From the NCBI GenBank assembly GCA_030726915.1, contig JANRCR010000010.1, positions 1 through 46,193 of the forward strand: a stretch of 46,193 nucleotides of DNA, read 5' to 3'. Position 1 is the first letter of the stretch; every line of letters begins with the position of its first letter. The stretch comes from Candidatus Nanopelagicales bacterium. Lineage in GTDB: Bacteria > Actinomycetota > Actinomycetes > S36-B12. Under the pieces are notes generated by a model. That model did not search any database, was not told the origin of the DNA, and saw only the letters and a program-made list of their open reading frames with translations. Both the position numbers and the translations under genes were made by a program. This document shows positions 16,488-25,875 of this stretch, piece after piece.

Positions 16488-18430
16488 CCCGGGGAGCCCA
16501 CCCGCACCTCGGGATGACCGACATCGGGCAACCCCAGGTCGGTCGGACCGACCTGGATGCTCGTGCCGAGTTGATCGCACACGCCGCAGTCAAAGCATGG
16601 TGTCCAACGGCAGTCCTCGACACCATGCTCACCCACCGAGTCCTGCCAGTCTTCCCAGAGCCACTCTCGATCAAGACCCGAATCAAGGTGATCCCACGGG
16701 AGCACCTCAGCATGGTCGCGCTCACGGGTGGTGTACCAGTCAAGGTCGACAGGCTCATCCGCCAGTGCGGTGTGCACTGCCATCGACCACCGGTCAAAGT
16801 CGAAGTGCTCACTCCAGCCATCGAAGCGGGCTCCGTCCCGCCACGCTTGCAGGATCACTCGGCCAACTCGGCGATCGCCCCGGGAGAGTAAGCCTTCGAT
16901 CGTCCCAGGCTTGCCATCGTGGTAGCGGAAGCCAATGGATTTGCCGTACTCACGATTCGACCGGATGGCGTCGCGCAGTTTGGCCAGCCGAGCATCCGTG
17001 GTCTCGTGATCCAGTTGTGCAGCCCATTGGAAGGGCGTGTGCGGCTTGGGGACGAAGCCGCCAATGGACACGGTGCAGCGGATGTCACGGCGGCCACTAA
17101 CTTCACGACCGACGCGAATCACCTCGGCAGCCATGCGCGCGATCTGAAGCACGTCCTCATCTGTCTCTGTCGGAAGCCCACACATGAAGTAGAGCTTCAC
17201 CTGCCGCCAGCCGGCTGCATAAGCGGTCGCCACGGTGCGGATGAGGTCCTCCTCCGTCACCTGCTTGTTGATGACTCGGCGCATACGCTCGCTGCCCCCC
17301 TCGGGAGCAAAGGTGAGCCCACTCCGGCGACCGTTGCGAGACAACTCGTTGGCAAGGTCAATGTTGAACGCATCAACCCGCGTGCTGGGCAGCGACAGGG
17401 ACGTCTGCGACCCCTCGTAGCAGTCGGCGAGATAGGTCGTCACCTCGGCGATCTCAGAATGGTCCGCGCTGGAGAGCGAGAGTAGGCCAACCTCTTCATA
17501 TCCCGTGGCTTGCAGGCCGTTTGCCACCATGGCGGCGATACCTGCCTTGCTGCGCTCTCGAACAGGCCGCGTGATCATGCCCGCCTGACAGAACCGACAG
17601 CCACGCGTGCAGCCGCGAAAAATCTCTACACTCATGCGCTCATGGACTGTCTCCGCGAGAGGCACCAGCGGCGCCTTGGGATAGGGCCACTCATCCAGAT
17701 CCATGAGGGTGTGCTTGGCCACCCGCCAGGGGATGCCCGACTGACGCGGCACAACTCGCCGGATACGCCCATCCTCGAGGTACTCCACGTCATAGAGCGA
17801 CGGGACGTACGCCACCCCCGACGCTGCGATCAGCTGCAGGAGACCGGCCCGTCCACCCGGGCGCCCTTCGCGCTTCCAATCCCGCACGATGTCGGTGAGC
17901 CGAAGAACGGCCTCCTCCCCGTCTCCCAGGACCGCCGCGTCAATGAAGTCAGCGATCGGCTCCGGGTTGAAGGCAGCGTGGCCCCCCGCCACGACGATGG
18001 GATCGGACTCGCCGCGTTCCACGGCGAGTATGCCGATACCCGCGAGGTCGAGTGCGGTAAGCATGTTGGTGTAGCCGAGCTCGGTAGAAAAGGAAATCCC
18101 GAAGAGATCAAAGGCCCCGACCGGTCGGTGGGCATCCACGGTGAACTGGGGGACGGCGTGCTCACGCATGAGCGCCTCGAGGTCGGGCCACACCGCATAG
18201 GTGCGCTCACACAGCACACCCGGCTGCTCATTGAGCACCTCATAGAGAATCTGCACGCCCTGATTGGGGGCACCCACCTCGTAGGCATCGGGATACATCA
18301 GCGCCCAGCGCACCTCGGCGGCATCCCAGTCGCCGACGACGGCATTGACTTCGCCTCCGACGTACTGGATCGGCTTCTGAATGCGCGGGAGCAGGGCTTC
18401 GAGCGCGGGGAAGACGGAGGCAGCAGACAT
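16484..18430 (-). CDS. TIGR03960-type B12-binding radical SAM protein
   Basis: A 648-residue iron-sulfur enzyme of the B12-binding-like radical SAM class. It opens MSAASVFPALEALLPRIQKP and has a cobalamin-binding-type N-terminal domain (ALMYPDAYEVG), then the radical SAM cluster motif CTRGCRFCQAG with the CxxxCxxC cysteines. Near the C-terminus a further Cys set, CRWTPCFDCGVCDQLG, may hold another metal centre. It is paired with the DUF2344 gene through a GTGA overlap. Its substrate is not established. ATG 18430 matches the family N-terminus; ATG 18460, which overlaps the rodA stop as TGATG, would add ten residues and cannot be excluded. Confidence 0.92.
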   Translation of the reverse strand: MSAASVFPALEALLPRIQKPIQYVGGEVNAVVGDWDAAEVRWALMYPDAYEVGAPNQGVQILYEVLNEQPGVLCERTYAVWPDLEALMREHAVPQFTVDAHRPVGAFDLFGISFSTELGYTNMLTALDLAGIGILAVERGESDPIVVAGGHAAFNPEPIADFIDAAVLGDGEEAVLRLTDIVRDWKREGRPGGRAGLLQLIAASGVAYVPSLYDVEYLEDGRIRRVVPRQSGIPWRVAKHTLMDLDEWPYPKAPLVPLAETVHERMSVEIFRGCTRGCRFCQAGMITRPVRERSKAGIAAMVANGLQATGYEEVGLLSLSSADHSEIAEVTTYLADCYEGSQTSLSLPSTRVDAFNIDLANELSRNGRRSGLTFAPEGGSERMRRVINKQVTEEDLIRTVATAYAAGWRQVKLYFMCGLPTETDEDVLQIARMAAEVIRVGREVSGRRDIRCTVSIGGFVPKPHTPFQWAAQLDHETTDARLAKLRDAIRSNREYGKSIGFRYHDGKPGTIEGLLSRGDRRVGRVILQAWRDGARFDGWSEHFDFDRWSMAVHTALADEPVDLDWYTTRERDHAEVLPWDHLDSGLDREWLWEDWQDSVGEHGVEDCRWTPCFDCGVCDQLGTSIQVGPTDLGLPDVGHPEVRVGSPG

Positions 18431-18459
18431 GGCGTCAGGATACCCGCGGGGCATATCCA

Positions 18460-19629
18460 TCAGGACTGCTGTTGGTGGATCCGGACGTTTTCGAGCAGGC
18501 CGAGGGCTATCCACGACGCAAACATGGATGTACCCCCGTACGACACGAAGGGGAGAGGGACACCCGTGATCGGCATGATTCCGAGATTCATGCCGATGTT
18601 TTCAAAGGACTGGAAGGCGAGCCACGCCACCACGCCGGATGCCACGAGGCGCCCATAGAGTTCCGTGGCTCCGAGGGCGATCCGCATGCCTCGCCACAGC
18701 AGGATGCTGAGGAGCAGGATCGTGATGGCAGCTCCGACGAAACCTGCCTCCTCTCCGATGACCGTGAAGATGAAGTCACTCTCGTTGACAGGGACAAAGT
18801 TGCCCTGGGTTTGTGGTCCCTCAAAGAGACCCCGGCCCCACAGTCCTCCACCGCCAATCGCGATCCGCGCCTGATTGGCATTGTAGGCCGCTGTGCTGGC
18901 CACCTCCTCCGGATTGACGAAGGATGTGAGCCGGGCAATCTGATAGTCCTTGACGAATCCGAGTTGCCAGGCAACAACCGCTGCTGTGATGCCTCCGACG
19001 AGCAGTCCGGTGACCCACCGAGTGCGAGCACCGGACACGGCGACCATGGTCACCACGATGGTGCACATGATGAAGACGGTGCCCGTGTCATTTTGCAGCA
19101 GCACCAATCCGATCGGGATCGCCGCCAAACCCAGGGCTAAAGCCACATCGCGATCGCGGGGCTCGGCTTCGGCGTCACGCTTCTCGGCCAAAACAACGGC
19201 CAGGATGAGAATGATGGCGACCTTGGCAAACTCCGACGGCTGGATTGTGAACCCGCCCGGCAATTGGATCCAGGCGCGCGCACCCGCGATCGTCGCGCCC
19301 AGCGGGGTGTACACCAGCAGGATGCCAATGATCGCCAGGGCGTAGAAGATCGGTGCGTAGGCCCGCAGGAGGCGATAGTCCAACCGAGACACGATGAAGG
19401 CAAGGATCAGGGCGATCGCGATGTTGACCAGATGGCGGTTTAGGAAGTACTGAGGGTCGTCGCCGGCAAGATCCGACCTACTCGCGGACCAGACGAAGAC
19501 GGAACTACCCACGCTAAGAATGAGTGCTGCCGCAAGCAGCCACCAGTCAAGTCTGTGCAGGTATGACTGCCGCCCCGTTTGCCGGGCACCTAGGAAGCGC
19601 CTTTGTGCGGCGGACTCGGGAGCGCTCAC
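18460..19629 (-). CDS. rodA: Rod-shape peptidoglycan polymerase RodA
   Basis: A 389-residue SEDS-family glycosyltransferase that polymerises lipid II during cell elongation, with about ten transmembrane helices. Family motifs are clear: GARAWIQLPGGFTIQPSEFAK, the segment NDTGTVF, NFVPVNESDFIFTVIGEE with the essential acidic residue region, and the C-terminal PLPFVSYGGTSM. GTG 19629 overlaps the mrdA stop by 4 bases, coupling it to its partner transpeptidase PBP2. Identity as RodA rather than FtsW follows from the adjacent mrdA and mreBCD genes. Confidence 0.97.
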   Translation of the reverse strand: MSAPESAAQRRFLGARQTGRQSYLHRLDWWLLAAALILSVGSSVFVWSASRSDLAGDDPQYFLNRHLVNIAIALILAFIVSRLDYRLLRAYAPIFYALAIIGILLVYTPLGATIAGARAWIQLPGGFTIQPSEFAKVAIILILAVVLAEKRDAEAEPRDRDVALALGLAAIPIGLVLLQNDTGTVFIMCTIVVTMVAVSGARTRWVTGLLVGGITAAVVAWQLGFVKDYQIARLTSFVNPEEVASTAAYNANQARIAIGGGGLWGRGLFEGPQTQGNFVPVNESDFIFTVIGEEAGFVGAAITILLLSILLWRGMRIALGATELYGRLVASGVVAWLAFQSFENIGMNLGIMPITGVPLPFVSYGGTSMFASWIALGLLENVRIHQQQS

Positions 19630-21803
19630 GGGGAGGGTCCCCGGATGGTCGATGACACCGATGTGGGCCTCTGCGCGAGTGGGCCGTCGGGGACCACCGG
19701 CGTCCCATCAGGACGCACCATCGGCAGGGTCTGGGAGGGGGCCCCGCCAATGAAGACGCTCTGCTCCGGGATGACAACGCCGTCGACCACCCCGAAGATT
19801 GCGTCATAAATGGTGCGAACGGCGGGTCCCACCGTGACCGAGCCCGTGCCACCGCGCGTCACCATCATCACCACGGCGTACTTCGGGTCATCCGCCGGGG
19901 CAAAACTCGCAAACCATGCTGTCGTTGAGTTGTCGCTGAATACCTGGGCGGACCCCGTCTTGGAAGCAATGGGGATCTGGTCGAGCGGGAAGCCTTCGAA
20001 GGGAACCCTGCCGGTGCCCTCCGTCGTGACGGTCGCCAACGCCGTACGCAGGAAGTCAAAGGTGCCCTCCGGGGCGGCTACCGTGCTGCGCACGACCGCT
20101 GAGAACTCCTGGACTACCTCGCCACGACTGCTCAGTACCGCCTTGGCCACCTGCGGCTGGTAGACGGTTCCTCCGTTGGCAATCGCCGCGTACGTCATGG
20201 CGAGTTGGAGGGGTGTAATCGACGTGTCCCCCTGTCCGATGGAGGCATTGATGGCATCCCCGTTGCGCCAACGGAATCCGTCGAGGCAATTCTCCTTGGC
20301 AAGGGCGGTGTAGTACAGCGCCAGGGTGAGATTCTCTTTACGCAGATCCGAGAAACCCTCCTTCGCATCGGCACACCAGGTTTCTCGACGCTGTTCCCAA
20401 ACGAGCAACTTCTCGTCACGACCTGAAACTAGGCCGGCAGCCTCATTGGGCAGGTCGATTCCCGTCTGTTCACCCAGGCGGAAGGAGGCAGCAGTCTCTG
20501 CGATCGGATCGGGGGCGCCGACGGGAGCAAACAGCCCACCTCCCTTGAGCCAGATCTCGTCAGCGATGCGATAGAACACCGTGTTGCAGGAGACCTCCAG
20601 GGCGCGGGCAAGAGTGATGGGGCCGAAGCCGGAGGACTCGAAGTTGCGGAACAGTTGCGAGCCAACCTGGTAGTCCGCTGGGCATGGGTAGGTGCCGTTG
20701 AGGTCGTAACCTTCTCGCGCGGCAGCGACCGTCGTGACGGCCTTGAAGGTTGATCCGGGAGCGTAGGTGCCCTGCGTAACCGTCGACGACAGGGCACGGT
20801 CAGCCAGGAGCCGCTCATAGTCCCTGGTCGAGATACCTCCCACCCACAGTTGCGGGTCGTATGTCGGGTAGCTCGCCATGGCGAGCACAGCACCGTTGCT
20901 CACATCGATGACGACTGCCGCGCCCGTGTCGGCGATCTCGCCTGCCTCACGCGCTCGTTCCACCGAGTCGGCAATGGCCGCCTCCACGACCGACTGCAAG
21001 TGCGCATCAACCGTCGTGACAACAAAATTTCCGGCGACCGCCTCCGACTCCGCCACGGTGCCCGTCACCCGGCCCACCTGATCCACCGCGAGCGTTGTGA
21101 TCCCCGGGATGCCTCGGAGTTCGCCGTCGTATTGAGCCTCAAGGCCATTGCGTCCCACAAGATCACGGGCACGCAGGCGGGCAGGATCTGTCGAACCTCC
21201 CTGTGCATCGATTTTTTCCTGGGTCACGGGTCCGACGTAGCCGAGGACATGGGCGAGATTGGCATCGAATGGTCCGGGATACTCACGCACCGCCTCCAAC
21301 TGCGCAGTCACGCCCGGGAAGTCAGCACGGCGCTCCATGATTGTGAGCGCGGTTTCGGTGTCTACATCCTTGGCCACGGGCACCGGCTGGTACGGCGAAC
21401 CGTCCCAGCACACGGGCAGCGGAGGCGCACCTTCTGATCCGCACGGCATGAGCTTCTGTTCGATCGTGCTGCGCGCCACGCCGAGAGCCTCGGCCAATCG
21501 GCCTAGGACAGCATCTCCGTCGTCGTCCTCCCTCGCGAGTACCGCGCTGTCAACCGATACAACGAGAGAGGTTCGATTAGCCACGAGAGGACGCCCCCGC
21601 TGATCCAGGATGAGTCCACGGACAGCCGGGGTGACCACCTCGCGGGTTGTGTTGCTCGCCGCTTGAGCGGCGTACTCGTCTCCGACCACGAGTTGCAGAT
21701 AAAACAATCGCGCGGAGAGCGTGGCGACAAGGGAGACGATGAGGACCCCGAGCACGACGAGGCGCAGATGGGACCTGTCGCTCATCGCTGATCTGTCGCT
21801 CAT
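19626..21803 (-). CDS. mrdA: Penicillin-binding protein 2 (elongation transpeptidase)
   Basis: A 725-residue class B penicillin-binding protein that crosslinks peptidoglycan with RodA. It has an N-terminal membrane anchor (LRLVVLGVLIVSLVATLSA), a PBP dimerisation domain, and a transpeptidase domain with the three active-site motifs in order: STFK (in YAPGSTFKAV), SCN (in EVSCNTVFY) and KTG (in ASKTGSAQV). ATG 21803 has GGGGAGGTGCG directly before it. An 18-base duplication repeats the start region as MSDRSAMSDRS, offering a second ATG at 21785. A further in-frame extension to 21872 is unlikely. The 123-base gap from mreD is unusual in this tightly packed cluster. Confidence 0.96.
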   Translation of the reverse strand: MSDRSAMSDRSHLRLVVLGVLIVSLVATLSARLFYLQLVVGDEYAAQAASNTTREVVTPAVRGLILDQRGRPLVANRTSLVVSVDSAVLAREDDDGDAVLGRLAEALGVARSTIEQKLMPCGSEGAPPLPVCWDGSPYQPVPVAKDVDTETALTIMERRADFPGVTAQLEAVREYPGPFDANLAHVLGYVGPVTQEKIDAQGGSTDPARLRARDLVGRNGLEAQYDGELRGIPGITTLAVDQVGRVTGTVAESEAVAGNFVVTTVDAHLQSVVEAAIADSVERAREAGEIADTGAAVVIDVSNGAVLAMASYPTYDPQLWVGGISTRDYERLLADRALSSTVTQGTYAPGSTFKAVTTVAAAREGYDLNGTYPCPADYQVGSQLFRNFESSGFGPITLARALEVSCNTVFYRIADEIWLKGGGLFAPVGAPDPIAETAASFRLGEQTGIDLPNEAAGLVSGRDEKLLVWEQRRETWCADAKEGFSDLRKENLTLALYYTALAKENCLDGFRWRNGDAINASIGQGDTSITPLQLAMTYAAIANGGTVYQPQVAKAVLSSRGEVVQEFSAVVRSTVAAPEGTFDFLRTALATVTTEGTGRVPFEGFPLDQIPIASKTGSAQVFSDNSTTAWFASFAPADDPKYAVVMMVTRGGTGSVTVGPAVRTIYDAIFGVVDGVVIPEQSVFIGGAPSQTLPMVRPDGTPVVPDGPLAQRPTSVSSTIRGPSP

Positions 21804-21808
21804 CGCAC
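21773..21808 (-). repeat. 18-bp tandem duplication at the mrdA start codon
   Basis: Two adjacent 18-base copies differing at about three positions. Each contains GCGATGAGCGACAG, duplicating the initiation codon and the first residues (MSDRSA/MSDRSH). Only the first copy has a ribosome site at a usable distance. Confidence 0.8.
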
Positions 21809-21905
21809 CTCCCCACCTCACCGGCAGCCCTGGCGCCATCGATGGCGGCCAAACCACCACGGTACGGCGCACCAGGGGATGAGTCGCTTCGGGCGTGGTC
21901 GAGTG

Positions 21906-21922
21906 CGTCCGTTAGTCGGACG
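21906..21922 (-). other. Small hairpin after the mreD stop
   Basis: A perfect 6-bp inverted repeat (CGTCCG/CGGACG) with a 5-base loop, starting 4 bases after the mreD stop codon in the only long gap of the mre cluster. There is no T-run. It may stabilise the mreBCD 3' end or partially attenuate transcription into mrdA. The function is not shown. Confidence 0.4.
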
Positions 21923-21926
21923 TTCG

Positions 21927-22442
21927 TCAGCGGGTGTAGGCCTCGGGCACGATCCGGCGACTCAGCCACGCGATGGGCAGAAGAAGGACAAGAGCCAGGA
22001 TCGCGGCGTACAACGACGATGACAGCATCAATCCGAGAACCTCATCCCAACGCACCCGCGGATCACCGAGCAGGCCTCCGATGACCGCACCACCGAGGGT
22101 GGTGAAGCCAGCAGCCACCGCGGCGAGGACAACGAAAGAGGGCCAGGGCCGATCATCAGACTCCGCAAAACGTCCCACCACATACCCCACCACGGTGAGG
22201 AGCAGCGCGGTCACACCGATGGTGCCGGCTGCCGGCGGCGCGATATCGACCAATAGTCCCCCGGTGAACCCGCACACCGCTCCTGTGCTCGCTCCAAACT
22301 GCGCCGACAGCGCGACCACAACAACAAGGACAAGCGTCGGTGTCGCTCCGGGGAACGGCAGCGGTGCCAGAATTGTCACCTCAACCAAAACCGCCAGGAT
22401 GAGGACAACGGAACACAGCAGACCACGTCGCAATGTCATCAT
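21927..22442 (-). CDS. mreD: Rod-shape-determining membrane protein MreD
   Basis: A 171-residue integral membrane protein with about five hydrophobic segments, beginning MMTLRRGLLCSVVLIL. It contains a typical MreD segment GFTGGLLVDIAPPAAGTIG, in which the Gly-Asp pair in the second half is conserved. It works with MreC in the elongation complex. The start overlaps the mreC stop (TGATGATG), so either ATG 22442 or ATG 22439 could be used. Sequence conservation of MreD is low; the call relies on hydropathy, that motif and position between mreC and mrdA. Confidence 0.92.
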   Translation of the reverse strand: MMTLRRGLLCSVVLILAVLVEVTILAPLPFPGATPTLVLVVVVALSAQFGASTGAVCGFTGGLLVDIAPPAAGTIGVTALLLTVVGYVVGRFAESDDRPWPSFVVLAAVAAGFTTLGGAVIGGLLGDPRVRWDEVLGLMLSSSLYAAILALVLLLPIAWLSRRIVPEAYTR

Positions 22443-23311
22443 CCACCGCCGGAATTCGGGGTGAGCACTTCACGCGGGGGTGACTCGGGCGCGCGCAGGA
22501 CAACCCCGACGATATCGAGTCGCGAGATATCGACGTAGGGGGTGAGAAGTGCAGATCGAGTCAATTGACCCTGGGTACCGCGCATTTCGGCGACCACCCC
22601 GATAGGGATACCCGGTGCATAGGGACGACCTCCCTCGGATCCGAAGGAGACAACAACATCACCAATATCCACCACGGCCAAGGGGTCCAGCAACTGCATC
22701 TGCAGGGAGTCCTGGCGTCCCGTCCCGGCGATGATCCCGATTTGCGAAGTCCCCGAGAGACGGCCCCCCACCGACGAGGTTGCATCGACGATCAGCAGGA
22801 CAGTCGACGTGGTCGGACCGACTTCGATGGTCCGACCCACGAGCCCGGCGCCGCGGATGACCGACATGTCCTTCTCAACGCCGTCACGGGACCCTGAATC
22901 AATGGTCACGGTCCAGGCAAAACCTTGCGCGGGTCCCACGCCGATCACCTGGGCCGGCACAGTGACGTAATCGTTGGCGTCGACGAGTCCGATGAGCGCA
23001 TCCACGTCCGCGACACGGGCCCGATCGATGTCAACGGTGTCGAGCTCAGCCCGAAGGCGGGCGTTCTCGGCCTCGAGTTCGGTGAGACGCTGTTGCGTCT
23101 CACCGAGACTGGATAGCGACTCGACACCATCACGTAGTGGAATGACAACGACGGCCATCGCACGTTCAGCAGAGCCGAGAACGGTCTCACCAACGACACG
23201 CAATGGACGGGTGATGCCCCCATCGCCACCGCGTAGATCAAACACGATGAGCGTGATGGATGTCAGGACGAGGATGGCAAGAATGATCCGCGAACGCCGC
23301 GTGTCCCTCAT
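22439..23311 (-). CDS. mreC: Rod-shape-determining protein MreC
   Basis: A 290-residue bitopic membrane protein that links MreB to PBP2 in the periplasm-equivalent space. It has a cytoplasmic MRDTRRSR, a transmembrane helix (about residues 8-25), a coiled coil (about residues 60-95, rich in Leu/Glu/Arg), and the beta-domain with GFAWTVTIDSGSRDGV and GLVGRTIEVGPTTSTVLLI. ATG 23311 is chosen over the 53-residue upstream extension because that extension overlaps mreB in another frame and lacks family similarity. No strong ribosome site is present in the 19-base gap after mreB, so translational coupling is possible. Confidence 0.95.
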   Translation of the reverse strand: MRDTRRSRIILAILVLTSITLIVFDLRGGDGGITRPLRVVGETVLGSAERAMAVVVIPLRDGVESLSSLGETQQRLTELEAENARLRAELDTVDIDRARVADVDALIGLVDANDYVTVPAQVIGVGPAQGFAWTVTIDSGSRDGVEKDMSVIRGAGLVGRTIEVGPTTSTVLLIVDATSSVGGRLSGTSQIGIIAGTGRQDSLQMQLLDPLAVVDIGDVVVSFGSEGGRPYAPGIPIGVVAEMRGTQGQLTRSALLTPYVDISRLDIVGVVLRAPESPPREVLTPNSGGG

Positions 23312-23330
23312 GACGGCCGGGCCGCGAACC

Positions 23331-24362
23331 CTAGTGGCGTGGCTCGGAGATGAGCACCTGCTGAAGAGCCTCAAACTCCTCGACGCACTTGCCCGAGCCC
23401 ATGGCGACGCATTCCAGGGGGTTTTCGGCGACCACGATGGGCATACCCGTCTCATGGCGCAGTCGTTCATCGAGGCCCGTCAGGAGCGCTCCACCCCCGG
23501 TGAGGACGATTCCCCGGTCCATGATGTCGCCAGACAGTTCGGGGGGCGTGCGGTCCAGCGTGGTTTTCACCACATCAACGATGGAATTGACCGGCTCGTC
23601 AATGGCTCGTCGGATCTCCTCGGCCGTCACCACAACCGTGCGCGGCAATCCACTCACGAGGTCACGACCCCGGATCTCTGCATGAGGCTCATCCGGCATG
23701 GGGAATGCCGAACCGATGGCAACTTTGATCTCTTCTGCTGTCCGCTCTCCCAGCAGGAGCGAGTACTCCTTCTTGACGTACTGAATGATCGCGTTGTCGA
23801 GCTCGTCACCGCCGACACGAATAGAAATTGATGTCACGATGCCACCCAGGGAGATGACCGCGACCTCGGTGGTGCCACCACCGATGTCAACGACCATGTT
23901 GCCCGTCGGTTCATGCACCGGCATGTTCGCGCCGATAGCCGCCGCCATAGGTTCTTCGATGATGTAGACCTTGCGTGCTCCGGCGGCATAGCCCGCATCC
24001 TTGACCGCACGTTGTTCCACCCCGGTGATGCCCGACGGGACGCAAATCACAAGGCGTGGCTTAGCCAGGTGACGACGGCGATGCACCTTCTGGATGAAGT
24101 AGCGAAGCATTCGTTCGGTCGTGTCAAAGTCAGCGATGACACCGTCCTTGAGCGGGCGGATGGCCACGATGTTGCCCGGGGTGCGACCGATCATCTTCTT
24201 GGCCTCGGACCCCACCGCCAGGATGCCACCCGTATTTTGATTGATGGCGACGACGGAAGGCTCGTTGAGGACGATCCCGCGGCCGCGCACATAGACGAGG
24301 GTGTTGGCCGTGCCGAGATCGACGGCCATATCGCGACCGACGAACGACATCGTGTTAGACAC
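23331..24362 (-). CDS. mreB: Rod-shape-determining actin homologue MreB
   Basis: A 343-residue bacterial actin. The phosphate-1 motif is [14 protein letters not shown], phosphate-2 is [18 protein letters not shown], and the adenosine motif is [18 protein letters not shown], with [10 protein letters not shown] near the N-terminus. It organises lateral cell wall synthesis, suggesting a rod-shaped actinobacterium with MreB-dependent elongation. GTG 24362 follows GGGGAGGG closely; ATG 24350 is the alternative. It is the first gene of mreBCD-mrdA-rodA, preceded by a plausible promoter. Confidence 0.97.
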   Translation of the reverse strand: MSNTMSFVGRDMAVDLGTANTLVYVRGRGIVLNEPSVVAINQNTGGILAVGSEAKKMIGRTPGNIVAIRPLKDGVIADFDTTERMLRYFIQKVHRRRHLAKPRLVICVPSGITGVEQRAVKDAGYAAGARKVYIIEEPMAAAIGANMPVHEPTGNMVVDIGGGTTEVAVISLGGIVTSISIRVGGDELDNAIIQYVKKEYSLLLGERTAEEIKVAIGSAFPMPDEPHAEIRGRDLVSGLPRTVVVTAEEIRRAIDEPVNSIVDVVKTTLDRTPPELSGDIMDRGIVLTGGGALLTGLDERLRHETGMPIVVAENPLECVAMGSGKCVEEFEALQQVLISEPRH

Positions 24363-24406
24363 TCACCCTCCCCTTAACGGGACCCGCGCGGCGCCGGGCG
24401 GGATCT

Positions 24407-24436
24407 ATCGTACGCGGAATAGCATGACCGCCCCAA
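24407..24436 (-). promoter_or_regulatory. Putative promoter of the mreB operon
   Basis: On the minus strand a TTGGGG -35-like hexamer (24431-24436) and a TACGAT -10 (24407-24412) are separated by 18 bases, about 44 bases before the mreB GTG. It lies in the 132-base gap after the alpha/beta-hydrolase gene, the best vegetative promoter match in this region. Confidence 0.45.
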
Positions 24437-24494
24437 TGCCCGTCCAAGAAGGCCGTCCACGGAGTCCGGGCACGGGGTATGGAGATCCAGCCAC

Positions 24495-25874
24495 CTATGC
24501 CTCATCGACGCGCTGTGCCCGGGTAACCTCGAGTTGCCGCAGGGCTGATTCCAGTCGTTGCGTCGTCGCGGAATCGATCGCGAAACCAAAGGCGGCGGGG
24601 ACGATGCCACCAAGATCCGCTCGATAGTCATGGCCCCGGCTCTCAAAGTTGCCCGGGACGATGTGGGTGGCGAAGAGAGTGTCGACCAGGACCTGTGCCC
24701 AGGTGATCCCCGGCGCCCAGACCATCCCCTGCGGAACGTTGCGTCCCCGCGGGGGTACTCCCAGCCAGAAGGGGCGGCGATACATGACCGTCGGCTCAAA
24801 GCGCACGACCGGGTCACCGTCGTGCTCAAGGAACCACACCCGCGGTCGGGGTACCGGGAGCGTGGCCGGGACCTGGTCGGGGCGATCCACGGTGATGGAC
24901 TCCGCCGCCACAGCCGCGTGGAAGTCCACTGACTCCGACCCGCCCGGCGTGCCGACCCAGAGAGCTGCGTGGACGCCGAGACGATCAAGATCAACCGTCC
25001 CTGCAGGAAGGGCACGCTGCTGAACTCGAGCGCCCAGGCTCTCACCGTAAAGAACGAGGCGAGGACGGTGCGCGCGTCCGATGAGGTCGGTTGCAATGGC
25101 TTCGAGTAGCAGTGACTGCGTGTGGCCGGCTAGACCGACCCGGTCAAGTGAGAGGAAGGATGGCAGCAACCCATAACCGACAGCGACGGATGCGCAGTCG
25201 CCCAGCGTCAATATCTCCACTACGTCAACCGGAGTGGGATTCGCATAGCCACTGCCCGCGGGTGAACCGATGAGCAGAACGGAGCGGTCGTAGGCAGCTG
25301 TCCGGCGTAACTCCTCCAGGGCGAGCGCGACCCTCTCCTCCGCCGTCGCAGCGGAATCCACACCCACGAAGACGCGGATGGCCTCCATGCGCGGCATTGA
25401 CCCCGTGACCTGCTCGACAACGTCGGCGGGCACAGTCGAGCCCACGAATCGAGCTCCCTCTCGGCCCACCGTGGCAAAGTCGACGTGCGAGCCGGGGCCT
25501 CCCGACACCGTATGCAGGGTCGGCGGGATGGAGAATCCCGGCTCAATCTCGCGGCCGGCTCCCTCGAGGCGTGCACCGGCCTGGTGCTTGGCAATGCGGT
25601 AGGTGCCCAGCAGCCCCGCACCTGCCGCTGATGCAACAACTGCGCGCCGCGCGCGCTGACCCAGCGAAGGAAGACCACCGCCACGGATCCCGAGGGATCC
25701 TGCCGCGACGTAGGCGACGGTTGCGCTCACCAGGGTCGTGACGGCAATGAAGGCAGGACGCACCCGCGCTGGCCACGGCACCAGTGTCGGCCTGGAGGCA
25801 ACCCGCGCACCGGCGACGGCCACGGCCACGGCCAGACCGACTCGCACACCTCCGCGTCGGCTGATCGTGACCAT
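24495..25874 (-). CDS. Membrane-associated alpha/beta hydrolase (Abhydrolase_9/DUF2319-type)
   Basis: A 459-residue protein with several hydrophobic segments in its first ~110 residues (including AFIAVTTLVSATVAYVAAG) followed by a cytoplasmic or extracytoplasmic alpha/beta-hydrolase domain. The nucleophile elbow is LYGESLGA. Further conserved-looking segments are LWVGTPGG and LEHDGDPVVRFEP, the latter likely carrying the acidic residue, and a C-terminal GHDYR with a candidate catalytic His. This is the layout of PF10081 proteins common in mycobacteria and relatives; the substrate is unknown, with lipid ester turnover as a guess. It starts 1 base after the ndk stop, so it probably shares the ndk transcript. 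Confidence 0.82.
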   Translation of the reverse strand: MVTISRRGGVRVGLAVAVAVAGARVASRPTLVPWPARVRPAFIAVTTLVSATVAYVAAGSLGIRGGGLPSLGQRARRAVVASAAGAGLLGTYRIAKHQAGARLEGAGREIEPGFSIPPTLHTVSGGPGSHVDFATVGREGARFVGSTVPADVVEQVTGSMPRMEAIRVFVGVDSAATAEERVALALEELRRTAAYDRSVLLIGSPAGSGYANPTPVDVVEILTLGDCASVAVGYGLLPSFLSLDRVGLAGHTQSLLLEAIATDLIGRAHRPRLVLYGESLGARVQQRALPAGTVDLDRLGVHAALWVGTPGGSESVDFHAAVAAESITVDRPDQVPATLPVPRPRVWFLEHDGDPVVRFEPTVMYRRPFWLGVPPRGRNVPQGMVWAPGITWAQVLVDTLFATHIVPGNFESRGHDYRADLGGIVPAAFGFAIDSATTQRLESALRQLEVTRAQRVDEA

Positions 25875-25875
25875 G

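Noticed and set aside
17510-18658. 382-codon open frame antisense to the TIGR03960 and rodA genes
   Set aside because: Crosses two well-supported genes on the other strand; composition is His/Arg-rich, as typical of shadow frames.
23312-23470. Extended MreC N-terminus
   Set aside because: Those codons overlap mreB in another frame and do not resemble MreC; the membrane anchor begins at ATG 23311.
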